Assembly (NCBI RefSeq): GCF_026340655.1
Contig: NZ_JAPEOZ010000001.1
Location: 2,604,001-2,668,000 of the forward strand
Reading direction: 5' to 3'
Source: Streptomyces sp. NBC_01275
GTDB taxonomy: Bacteria; Actinomycetota; Actinomycetes; Streptomycetales; Streptomycetaceae
Length of the DNA stretch: 64,000 bases
This document shows, one piece after another, positions 52,630-59,296 of the stretch; position 1 is the first letter of the stretch; every line of letters starts with the position of its first letter. The notes below the pieces were generated by a model. That model did not search any database. It saw nothing but the letters and a program-made list of their open reading frames with translations, and had not been told where the DNA came from. Made by a program: the position numbers and the translations under genes.

Positions 52630-52682
52630 GAGAGCTACCGCAACGCTATGACCTGCGCAAACGCGCAGGGAGGGCGCTTCTG

Positions 52683-52699
52683 TGGCTACCTTGATGGCT
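52683..52699 (+). repeat. Putative arm-type site near the left end
   Basis: TGGCTACCTT-GA-TGGCT. The same motif, differing at the two middle bases, occurs in the same orientation at 57817-57833 near the right end. Each is a pair of TGGCT half-repeats at 12-bp spacing. Confidence 0.45.
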
Positions 52700-52712
52700 G
52701 CGTGAGGAGAAC

Positions 52713-52743
52713 GCCCCCGCCCCGGAGCGGCCCGGACGGGGGC
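52713..52743. terminator. Hairpin terminator downstream of the 117-aa protein gene
   Basis: GCCCCCG (52713-52719) and CGGGGGC (52737-52743) pair, with CCCGG/CCGGG bases extending the stem inward. GAGAACG and CGTTCTC flank it as an outer stem. It lies 17 bp past the stop of the minus-strand gene ending at 52761 and should terminate that transcript. Confidence 0.75.
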
Positions 52744-52760
52744 TTCGCCGTTCTCAGGGT

Positions 52761-53114
52761 TCAGACGGTCTGCTCGATGCGCTCGAAGATGTCCGAGTCA
52801 GTCTCCTGCTGCCAGGTCGGCAGGTCGGCCCAGTCGGCGACGTATCCGGGCTTCGGGTCCTCGAAATGCTTGAACATCTGGGCGGTCCAGCAGATCGCGA
52901 CGAAGCGGCCCTTCTGCTCGCGGGTGAGCCGTGTGGCGTGCCCTTCGCTGATCCTGATGAAGTCGCGCACCTGTCCGTATACGGCAGCGGCAGCCTCGCG
53001 CTCCCACTCGGGCGTCTCGCCCCACGGAGTGACGTAGCCGGGCTTCGGCTCACCGGGGTAGTGCTTGTTCACACCGGCGATCCACGCCTCGCGGAAGATC
53101 CGACCGTCACTCAT
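52761..53114 (-). CDS. Uncharacterised 117-aa protein with two internal repeats
   Basis: I do not recognise this family. The protein is acidic, soluble and rich in Trp and aromatic residues, with no signal peptide. It contains two imperfect copies of KPGYVxxWxxxPxWxxE (around residues 23-39 and 88-104), separated by a central segment (VRDFIRISEGHATRLTREQK). ATG 53114 has GAGGG about nine bases upstream. It lies 16 bp after the XRE regulator gene on the same strand, so the two are probably one transcript divergent from the graspetide operon. Possible roles are partner of the regulator or an accessory factor for the peptide; nothing in the sequence decides this. Confidence 0.75.
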   Translation of the reverse strand: MSDGRIFREAWIAGVNKHYPGEPKPGYVTPWGETPEWEREAAAAVYGQVRDFIRISEGHATRLTREQKGRFVAICWTAQMFKHFEDPKPGYVADWADLPTWQQETDSDIFERIEQTV

Positions 53115-53130
53115 GCACGTGTCCCTCTCG

Positions 53131-54384
53131 TCATGCGGTGCGCGAAAGCGCCGCGATTCGGTGATCCACATCCGAGACTCGACCATCGGACATGAGCGGG
53201 GCAAGACGCCCTCGAAGTCCGTCCAGCTTCTTGCCGACGAATCCCGAGTTCGACCGGTCGGCCAGGCCAAGCACTGCCTCCGCGTACTGCACGACCTGAT
53301 CGACGTCACCCCGGTGGGCCCCGAGGACGGCAAGGTCGCTCAGTACGGCGGCGCGACGGCGCAGGGACAGCGGTTGGGCGAGGGCTGCGGTGAGGGCGTC
53401 TTCCGCGAGGTCGGGACGGCCGAGCTGGAGGTAGCAGGCCCCTCGTTCCTCGGGGAGGCGGGAACCGTCGAAGCGGAGCCAGCCGCCGTTGTGGGAGTGG
53501 CCGTCGAGGGAGTGCACCTTCTCGGCTTCGTCGAGGGCCCGGGCGCAGCCGTCGATGTCGCCCATGGCCGCGCACACCTGGGCCTGGACGGCGGCGACCC
53601 AGTGGCGGGTGGACAGTGCGCTGTCGCCCCGCCGGGCGATCCGGGAGGCCACCGCCAGCAGGGGCTGGGCAGCGGGCGCGCGGCGCGCGTACAGCTCGAC
53701 GTAGGCGTGGCGGGTCATGGCACAGGCCCAGAGGTCGTGGTCACCACCAGCATGGGCGGCGTTGGCAGCCAGCGTGTAGCACTGGGCGGCGTCGGTGTAC
53801 CGGTTGGCGTCGAAGAAGAGTTCGCCGACGAGCTGGTAGAGGTCGGCCGTCATCGTGCACAGCCGGGCCCGGTCCGCTGCGGTACGCGCCTCGGCCAGGC
53901 CCTTCGTCAGGACGTCGAGCTGCTTGCGGACCGCCGGGAAGACGGTCGGCTTGGAGTCCGAGAGGGTGAAGACCTGCCACAGGCTGCGGTGCAGCTCCTC
54001 ACCTGTCTCCAGGAGCGCGGCCACCGTGTGTCCTCGGGGGGCCTCGTCCGAACCGGGCAGGGTGACCAGCGCGCCCGTGACGGCGAGCAGGCCCAGGACA
54101 TCGCGGCGCTTCATATCGTCATCATCACCGTGGAGGAGGGGTGGGGTGTCAGGAAGCACGGCGGTTTCGGCCGGCTGTTCTTCGAAGAGAAGCTCTTCCA
54201 GCTCGGAGAGGGTGGCTCCTAACAGGCTGGCGATCTTGGGCCGTTGGTGCGGTTGTGGGGTGGCACGGCCACTTTCCCAACGGACCACGGTGGACGCGGC
54301 CACCGTAAGCGCTTCTGCGAATTCCTCCTGAGAGTAACCCTTTGCCACCCGCCGCTCGGCAAAGCGCCTGCGCCTTAAAGCCAT
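53131..54384 (-). CDS. XRE-family regulator with C-terminal TPR-like domain
   Basis: 417 aa. N-terminal helix-turn-helix: RRVAKGYSQEEFAEALTVAA and STVVRWESGRATPQ (residues about 12-46). The rest is helical with TPR-like units (DLYQLVGELFFDANRYTDAA, HWVAAVQAQVCAAMGD, CYLQLGRPDLAEDALTAALA), as in actinomycete regulators that sense small ligands or peptides through a TPR domain. ATG 54384 has GAGGGGAG about five bases upstream, excluding the longer frame. It is divergent from tgmA, a gene order often seen beside this type of graspetide operon, so it probably controls the operon. Confidence 0.88.
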   Translation of the reverse strand: MALRRRRFAERRVAKGYSQEEFAEALTVAASTVVRWESGRATPQPHQRPKIASLLGATLSELEELLFEEQPAETAVLPDTPPLLHGDDDDMKRRDVLGLLAVTGALVTLPGSDEAPRGHTVAALLETGEELHRSLWQVFTLSDSKPTVFPAVRKQLDVLTKGLAEARTAADRARLCTMTADLYQLVGELFFDANRYTDAAQCYTLAANAAHAGGDHDLWACAMTRHAYVELYARRAPAAQPLLAVASRIARRGDSALSTRHWVAAVQAQVCAAMGDIDGCARALDEAEKVHSLDGHSHNGGWLRFDGSRLPEERGACYLQLGRPDLAEDALTAALAQPLSLRRRAAVLSDLAVLGAHRGDVDQVVQYAEAVLGLADRSNSGFVGKKLDGLRGRLAPLMSDGRVSDVDHRIAALSRTA

Positions 54385-55033
54385 TGGACTCCCCTCACGA
54401 AGAGCACCTTCCTCACTGGCAACACCCGACGCCCGGAAAACGCCTGGGCAATGCGCGGGGTCCGCTCTGGGAGACGGTAACGGATCGTCGTTCACTGGTC
54501 ACACGCCGCTCGGAGGTTGAAGGACCCTCCGGGCGGCTCCCCTGAGGCAGCGGGCCGCGCGCCCCGTCCCGTCCAGGCTGCGTCCAGCTGCTGCCCCGTC
54601 AGAGAGGAGCGACCGCGTGACAACCTCCGAACTGCCCCGCAGGAACCCTGGCGCCAACGGCCGTACGTACACGCTGCCGGAGCCCCAACCGGGTCGCCGA
54701 GCCGGGCTCTGCGGGTACGGGCGGCCAGCGGCTGGGAGAAGTTCATGCGCCGCAGCGAGACGCGGCAGGAGACGGAGACGTGAACCCGGTCGGGCCTGAG
54801 GCGGTGTCCACGGATCGCCGTCCGCACCGTGCAGGCGCGGGCGGAGAGCAGTGCCGGATCTCTCCCCCACTCCCAGCTCAGGGAGGGCCAGGAGGAGAAC
54901 AGCCAGCTCTGCCCCCCCGTAGGGGCAGACGTTCAAGCCCCGCTCACCCCTAATCAGGCCCTTGCCTGCGGGGACGTCCCGCGTCTGGGTGAGCGGCTTC
55001 CTGCACCACTCCACCTTCAACCCAAGGAGTCCC
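54385..55033. promoter_or_regulatory. 649-bp divergent region between XRE regulator and tgmA
   Basis: This should contain the promoters of both transcripts. The only candidate gene is the short frame at 54617-54799. The DNA between 54780 and 55020 is densely open in several frames but none has a good start and ribosome site. I see no clear palindromic operator and no convincing -35/-10 pair. Confidence 0.5.
54617..54799 (+). CDS. Possible small protein upstream of tgmA
   Basis: 60 codons from a GTG that has AGAGGAG eight bases upstream, a good ribosome site. The first 28 residues (VTTSELPRRNPGANGRTYTL, then PEPQPGRR) look like real coding. After that the frame turns into an Arg/Ala-rich tail typical of a wrong frame, while a neighbouring frame gives a more natural ending (ASGWEKFMRRSETRQETET, stop at 54783). 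It may be a frameshifted small gene or a sequencing error. Family unknown. Confidence 0.35.
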   Translation: MTTSELPRRNPGANGRTYTLPEPQPGRRAGLCGYGRPAAGRSSCAAARRGRRRRREPGRA

Positions 55034-55294
55034 ATGACCGCCTCCGTCGCACTCCCCGCCCCCACGCGGCCGTGGGGTGTGGGCCGACTCGCGCCCTACC
55101 CGACGACCATCCGCCGGCCCCACGCCACGGTCGCCATCGACCCCACCACGCAGCTCGGGGTGTTCCGTGACCGCACCGGCCAGGTGGTCGAGATGGGCAA
55201 GCACGGCACCAGCTCCGGAACCGAGACCTCCACGACGACGAACTCGGACTCCAAGAACGATCAGGGTCACGATCAGGACAGCAGCCAGGACTGA
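55034..55294 (+). CDS. tgmA: Graspetide precursor peptide (TgmA-type ATP-grasp-modified RiPP)
   Basis: 86 aa. The leader part contains PYPTTIRRPH, ATVAIDPTTQLGVFRDRTGQ and VVEMGKHGT, matching the conserved leader of actinomycete ATP-grasp-modified precursors. The C-terminal 30 residues are the likely core. Its first half is rich in Thr/Ser (GTSSGTETSTTTNS) and its second half in Asp (DSKNDQGHDQDSSQD), which suits ester bonds from Thr/Ser hydroxyls to acidic side chains made by the ligase. ATG 55034 has AAGGAG about four bases upstream, fixing the start. The stop overlaps the tgmB ATG (TGATG), giving a coupled operon. Confidence 0.88.
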   Translation: MTASVALPAPTRPWGVGRLAPYPTTIRRPHATVAIDPTTQLGVFRDRTGQVVEMGKHGTSSGTETSTTTNSDSKNDQGHDQDSSQD

Positions 55295-56259
55295 TGACCA
55301 GGACCGAGGAGAGGCCGGTTCTGGTGGCCACCGAGGCGGACGACATCACCGCCGACATGGTGATCACCGAGCTCAACTGGCGCGATGTGCCGGTGGTCCG
55401 GTTCAACCTCGCCGACATCGGCGAGGGCCTCACGGTCTCGGCTCGGTTCGGCACCTGCCCGGCCCCTGTGGTCGGGCAGGTGCGCACCCCGTCGAGAACC
55501 GCCGACCTGGCCCGCGTCCGATCGGTGTACTGGCGCCGCCCGGAGTGGCCGTCGTTCCCCCACCTGTCCCCGGACGACTCCCGTTTCGCGGCGGCGCAGG
55601 TCCGCTACGGGCTCGGGGGCACGCTCTACGCCTTGGGCGACCCGCTCTGGGTCAACCACGCGTTACGCATCGCCGCGGCCGACTACAAACCCGCTCAGCT
55701 CACCCTCGCCCAGCGACTCGGCTTCACCGTCCCGCCCACCCTCGTCACCAACGACCCCGCCGAGGCACGCGAGTTCATTCGCGCTCAAGGAGACGCGATC
55801 TTCAAGACGCTGCGGTGGACCCCGTACACGCGCGACGGCGTGCCGGTGACCGGTTGGGCCGCCCCCGTCACCGCCGACGAGATCGACGACAGCGTTCGCA
55901 TCGCCCCGCACCTGTTCCAGGCCCGCGTGGACAAGGTCGCCGACCTCCGCGTCCTGATCGTGGGCCGGCACACCTTCGCCGTACGCATCGACTCCGAACT
56001 GCTGGACTGGCGCAAGGACTACAGCGTCCTGACGTACACCGTCGAACACCTCCCCGACAGCGTGGACAAGGCACTGCACGTCTACCTGGACCGCCTGGAA
56101 CTGGTATCGGGGAGCTTCGACCTCGCGGTGGACCGGGCGGGGGTCTACTGGTGGCTGGAGCTGAACCCCAACGGGCAGTGGGGATGGCTGGAGAAGGAGA
56201 CCGGCCTCCCGATGTCCGCCGCCTTCGCCGACCTACTCATGCAAGGAGACCGCCGATGA
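55294..56259 (+). CDS. tgmB: Graspetide synthetase, ATP-grasp ligase (TgmB type)
   Basis: 321 aa, the size of MvdC/MvdD/TgmB ligases. They phosphorylate acidic side chains of the precursor and join them to Thr/Ser (esters) or Lys (amides) to make multicyclic peptides. Visible features: N-terminal pre-ATP-grasp domain (VLVATEADDITADMVITELN, VYWRRPEWP), central ATP-grasp region (AIFKTLRWTPYTRDG, LRVLIVGRHTFAVRID), and the metal-binding end WWLELNPNGQWGWLEKETG near residue 288. It overlaps tgmA by TGATG and the methyltransferase gene by ATGA. Confidence 0.93.
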   Translation: MTRTEERPVLVATEADDITADMVITELNWRDVPVVRFNLADIGEGLTVSARFGTCPAPVVGQVRTPSRTADLARVRSVYWRRPEWPSFPHLSPDDSRFAAAQVRYGLGGTLYALGDPLWVNHALRIAAADYKPAQLTLAQRLGFTVPPTLVTNDPAEAREFIRAQGDAIFKTLRWTPYTRDGVPVTGWAAPVTADEIDDSVRIAPHLFQARVDKVADLRVLIVGRHTFAVRIDSELLDWRKDYSVLTYTVEHLPDSVDKALHVYLDRLELVSGSFDLAVDRAGVYWWLELNPNGQWGWLEKETGLPMSAAFADLLMQGDRR

Positions 56260-57419
56260 CCGACCCGGCATCCGAGCGGCGCCGCATGGCGGCCGTGCTC
56301 GCGAACAAGGGCGTCCTGAAGTCCCCCTGGCTGCGCGGGGCCGTCGAGACCATCCCCCGCGAGCGGTTCCTCCATCCTGGAGTCTTCCTCGACGAGGGGC
56401 GGACCTGGCGGCCCGTCACCGCCCTCGGCACCGCCCCGGACGAGTGGCTGAAGATCGCGTACAGCGTCGACACCCTCACCACCCAGCTCAACGGCAACCT
56501 CACCGCCGACCGGGCCGGCGAACCCGTCGTGGGCGTGCCCACGTCGTCCTCGACCGACCCGACCACCGTCATCCGCATGATCGAGGCCCTGGACCTCACG
56601 GCGGGACACCGCGTCCTGGAGATCGGCACGGGCACCGGCTATTCCACAGCCCTGATGTGCCACTACCTCGGCGAGGACAACGTCACCACGGTCGAGGTCG
56701 ACCCGCAGGTGGCGGCACGCGCCGATGCCGCCCTGGAATCCGTCGGCCACTCGACGTGGACGGTGACGGGCGACGGGCTTCTCGGCCATCCGCACCGGGC
56801 ACCATACGACCGGGTCATCGCCACCTGCGCGGTGCGTCGCATCCCGTACACATGGGTCCGGCAGACGAAGCCCGGTGGCATCGTCCTCAGCACGGTCGGC
56901 TCCTGGCCCTGGGGAACTGGTCTCGCAAAGGTCACCGTTGGCGATAACGGCACCGCCGAGGGCGCGATCATCGCACGCTCCTCCTTCATGCAGGCGCGGT
57001 CCCAGACAGTGACGCCCTTGGCCGGCGACCTCTCTGCCCGCACCGCCTACGCGGACAGTAAGCGGCCCGCGCTGGTGTCTCCCCTCGTCCTGGAGGAGTG
57101 GATGCCCGCGTTCCTCGCGCAGCTCGCCGCACCCGGTGCGCAGTTCGTCCGCGCCGCCCGCAGCGACGGCTCGCCCTTGCGGTACCTGTTCGATCCGGAG
57201 CGGGAGTCGTTCGTCGAGTTCATCTCCGACGGCGAGAGCTGGACCGTCCGCCAGGGCGGCCCCGTGGCTCTGTGGGACGACATCGAACGCTCCCTTGTCG
57301 CCTGGCAGGACGCCGGGGCTCCGGACATCGATGCGGTGCGACTCCGCGTCACCGACCAGTCCCACGTGTACTGGATCGACGACTGCCCTTCGCTGCGCTT
57401 GGAACACCGGCTCGCCTGA
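56256..57419 (+). CDS. PIMT-like O-methyltransferase of the graspetide operon
   Basis: 387 aa. The SAM-binding motif I is VLEIGTGTGYSTAL (residues 120-133), followed by TVEVDPQVAARADAAL and DRVIATCAVRRIPYTW. The fold is that of protein L-isoaspartyl methyltransferases, with an extra C-terminal domain of about 150 residues. In fuscimiditide-type systems a related enzyme methylates an Asp side chain in the cyclised peptide, which then collapses to an aspartimide. The Asp-rich core of the precursor here fits that chemistry. The start overlaps the tgmB stop (ATGA). A general repair enzyme is unlikely given this tight coupling. Confidence 0.9.
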   Translation: MTDPASERRRMAAVLANKGVLKSPWLRGAVETIPRERFLHPGVFLDEGRTWRPVTALGTAPDEWLKIAYSVDTLTTQLNGNLTADRAGEPVVGVPTSSSTDPTTVIRMIEALDLTAGHRVLEIGTGTGYSTALMCHYLGEDNVTTVEVDPQVAARADAALESVGHSTWTVTGDGLLGHPHRAPYDRVIATCAVRRIPYTWVRQTKPGGIVLSTVGSWPWGTGLAKVTVGDNGTAEGAIIARSSFMQARSQTVTPLAGDLSARTAYADSKRPALVSPLVLEEWMPAFLAQLAAPGAQFVRAARSDGSPLRYLFDPERESFVEFISDGESWTVRQGGPVALWDDIERSLVAWQDAGAPDIDAVRLRVTDQSHVYWIDDCPSLRLEHRLA

Positions 57420-57465
57420 ACCGCTACCCTCCGAGGGAGCCGCCCCCCAGCCCGTAGGAAGCACG

Positions 57466-57762
57466 ATGGACGACGAACCGCTCTCCGAATGGGTCAAGCG
57501 CCGTGACATGAAGAGGGGACAGCTCCGCGCGGCCCCTCTCGTCCCTGGCAAAGGCCTGCAGGGGGCGCATCTGAATCCTGACGCACCCCGCGTGATCGAG
57601 CGATGGAACGGGCACATCTGGGAGTTCTACGGCTTCGCGGTGAACCTCGCCGAGGCACAGCGCATCCTGTACCCCGATAACAAGGTCGCCCCAGCCTCGG
57701 GAGCGGCGCCGAAGCTCGGTCCCGGAACCGGCAGGCACCGGAAGCCTCAGGCCCCGCGATAG
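57466..57762 (+). CDS. Small basic protein, probably DUF6087 family
   Basis: 98 aa. It starts MDDEPLSEWVKRRDMKRGQL and contains AHLNPDAPRVIERWNGHIWE and FYGFAVNLAEAQRILYP. I associate this pattern with the Streptomyces DUF6087 family, whose function is unknown. ATG 57466 has AGGAAG about five bases upstream. It is the last gene of the graspetide operon, 46 bp after the methyltransferase, and could be an accessory or immunity factor or a passenger. No membrane segment or signal peptide is present. Confidence 0.75.
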   Translation: MDDEPLSEWVKRRDMKRGQLRAAPLVPGKGLQGAHLNPDAPRVIERWNGHIWEFYGFAVNLAEAQRILYPDNKVAPASGAAPKLGPGTGRHRKPQAPR

Positions 57763-57816
57763 TCCCGGTAACGAGCTTCATCCGCAATCCAGAAAGATCC
57801 CCGACGCCACGAGGCA

Positions 57817-57833
57817 TGGCTACCTTCGTGGCT
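57817..57833 (+). repeat. Putative arm-type site near the right end
   Basis: TGGCTACCTT-CG-TGGCT, matching 52683-52699 except for the two central bases. It overlaps by two bases the 12-bp palindrome CTACGTACGTAG (57832-57843). Non-coding as far as I can tell. Confidence 0.45.
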
Positions 57834-57909
57834 ACGTACGTAGTCGCACGGTCCCGTTTGAACCGGTGCGGACCAGGGTCCAGCGAGACCCGCCCATACA
57901 TGAAAAAAG

Positions 57910-57939
57910 CCTCTGACCTGCGTTTCTATTGGTCAGAAG
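57910..57939 (-). terminator. Rho-independent terminator of rnpB
   Basis: On the minus strand a 9-bp stem (CTTCTGACC with GGTCAGAGG, one G-U pair) and 12-base loop are followed by CTTTTTTC (57903-57909). It lies 14 bp past the mature 3' end of rnpB. It is one of the few classical T-run terminators in the window. Confidence 0.9.
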
Positions 57940-57947
57940 CCCTGAGG

Positions 57948-57974
57948 GGCAGACGAGTCGGGCTGTACGCCGGG
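57948..57974 (+). repeat. Right attachment-like site: rnpB 3' end
   Basis: Second copy of the 27-bp perfect repeat at 52603-52629. It covers the last about 22 bases of the functional rnpB gene plus 5 bases beyond, so insertion here leaves rnpB complete. Confidence 0.8.
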
Positions 57975-58355
57975 TTCTGTCGCCCGTCCGCCTCGCGGCG
58001 GCCGGGGAGACGGCCATCCATCTAGGGCCGGCGTTGCCGCCGGCCTCGTGCGGTCTACCCGCGGACTCGGGCGGGCAGCCCTCGAACGTCCGCGCAGAGC
58101 CGCTTTTCACGGCGGCTCCTTTTGACCTTGCTCCGGGTGGGGTTTACCTAGCTGCCCAGGTCGCCCTGGGCACTGGTGGTCTCTTACACCACCGTTTCAC
58201 CCTTACCCGACGCCTGAGCGCCGGGCGGTCTGTTTTCTGTGGCACTGTCCCGCGGGTCACCCCGGGTGGCCGTTAGCCATCACCCTGCCCTGTGGAGCCC
58301 GGACGTTCCTCGGGAAGCCCCCTAAGGGACTCCACGCGGCCGTCCGCCCGGCTCG
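57953..58355 (-). ncRNA. rnpB: RNase P RNA, bacterial type A
   Basis: About 403 nt. Universal elements are visible on the minus strand: GAGGAACGTCCGGGCTCC (P4 and neighbouring core, 58294-58311), CCACAGAAAACAGACC near 58230-58243, AGGGTGAAACGGTGGTGTAA (about 58184-58203), GCTAGGTAAACCCC near 58143-58152, and the closing P4 partner and AGACCGCACGAG region. The 5' (CGAGCCGGGCGGACGG) and 3' (CCGACTCG) ends pair as P1. It is the catalytic RNA that removes tRNA 5' leaders. The 5' end overlaps the last 27 codons of the EamA gene on the same strand; a TACCAT hexamer near 58370 could be its -10. Ends are estimated to a few bases. Confidence 0.96.
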
Positions 58356-59271
58356 TCTGCCGTGTCGACCATGGTACCGGGCGAGCGCCCCTCCGCGGTC
58401 CCGAGGTCGACGAGGACGACGAGGACGCCGTGGCCAGCACCGAGCCCGCCAGGATCAGGGTGAAGGCGACGACCACCCCGGCGGTCAGGGGCTCGTGCAG
58501 GAACAGCGCGCCCGCCGCCACCGCGACCGCCGGGTTGACGTACGTGATGACCGTGGCCCGGGTGGGGCCCGCCTCCTTGATCAGTTCGAGGAAGGCGACG
58601 AAGGCGACGGCCGTGCAGACGACGCCCAGGCCGGCCAGGGAGGCCAGGACGGAGGCGGAGGGCATCTCGGCCGGCCGGGTCGCCGCCGCCGCGGGGGCGT
58701 AGACCAGGGCCGCCAGGGCGAGGCAGGGGGCCGTGAGGTGGAGGGAGGGGACGTCCTTGAGGTGGCGGGCGGCTATCAGGGGGGCCGTCGCGTACCCGAT
58801 CACCGTCAGCAGGACCTCGGCCAGGGAGCGGGCGTCGCCGCCCGTCAGATGCGGAACCGTCAGGACTCCGACGCCGGTCAGCCCCAGCGCGAGGCCGACG
58901 ATCCGCCGTACGCCGAGGGTCTCTGTGTCGCCGAAGAAGCGGGCCAGGGCCACTCCGACGATCGGCACGCCGGCGATGAGGAGGCCCGCCGTGGAGCTGG
59001 AGAGGTGGCGTTCGGCGTCGGTGAGCGTGAACCAGGGGACGATGATCTCGATGACCGCGAAGGCCAGCATGGGCTTCCAGTGCGCCCGTACGGACCGGGT
59101 CAGCCCGGGCTGTCGTAGCGCGAAGGGGAGCAGGAGGGCCGCGCCGAGCGCGCAGCGCGTGAACACGACCACGGACGGGGAGAGGTCCTCCACCGCCACC
59201 TTGATCATCAGGTAGGGGACGCCCCACACCACTCCCATCAGGGAGAACAGGAACCAGCCGCGTGCAGTCAT
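58273..59271 (-). CDS. EamA/DMT-superfamily membrane transporter
   Basis: 332 aa with about ten hydrophobic segments in two EamA repeats: MTARGWFLFSLMGVVWGVPY, LSSSTAGLLIAGVPIVGVAL, LLTVIGYATAPLIAARHL and TYVNPAVAVAAGALFLHEPL. It probably exports metabolites or amino acids; the substrate cannot be told. The last about 50 residues (Ser-rich, then Arg/Gly-rich) are outside the family, and the final 27 codons are the 5' end of rnpB read as protein. Its start lies 25 bp after the AraC-type gene, so they form an operon. Confidence 0.88.
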   Translation of the reverse strand: MTARGWFLFSLMGVVWGVPYLMIKVAVEDLSPSVVVFTRCALGAALLLPFALRQPGLTRSVRAHWKPMLAFAVIEIIVPWFTLTDAERHLSSSTAGLLIAGVPIVGVALARFFGDTETLGVRRIVGLALGLTGVGVLTVPHLTGGDARSLAEVLLTVIGYATAPLIAARHLKDVPSLHLTAPCLALAALVYAPAAAATRPAEMPSASVLASLAGLGVVCTAVAFVAFLELIKEAGPTRATVITYVNPAVAVAAGALFLHEPLTAGVVVAFTLILAGSVLATASSSSSSTSGPRRGARPVPWSTRQTSRADGRVESLRGLPEERPGSTGQGDG

Positions 59272-59296
59272 ACGGGCAGTCTCGGCGCGGCCCGGG

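Larger units (their letters stand above)
52603..57974. mobile_element. Putative integrated element at rnpB carrying a graspetide operon
   Basis: About 5.4 kb bounded by a perfect 27-bp direct repeat derived from the 3' end of rnpB, with rnpB itself complete at the right end. Near the inside of each end is the same motif TGGCTACCTT followed two bases later by TGGCT (52683-52699 and 57817-57833), which could be arm-type recombinase sites. Cargo: a 117-aa protein, an XRE/TPR regulator, and the tgmA-tgmB-methyltransferase-DUF6087 operon. No integrase, excisionase or replication gene is visible, so the element is either a defective remnant or moved with a helper. The repeat and motifs are seen; mobility is inference. 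Confidence 0.6.

Noticed and set aside
52603..57974. Integrase, excisionase or replication gene inside the putative element
   Set aside because: All frames over 60 codons on both strands were considered; none shows recombinase or Rep motifs.
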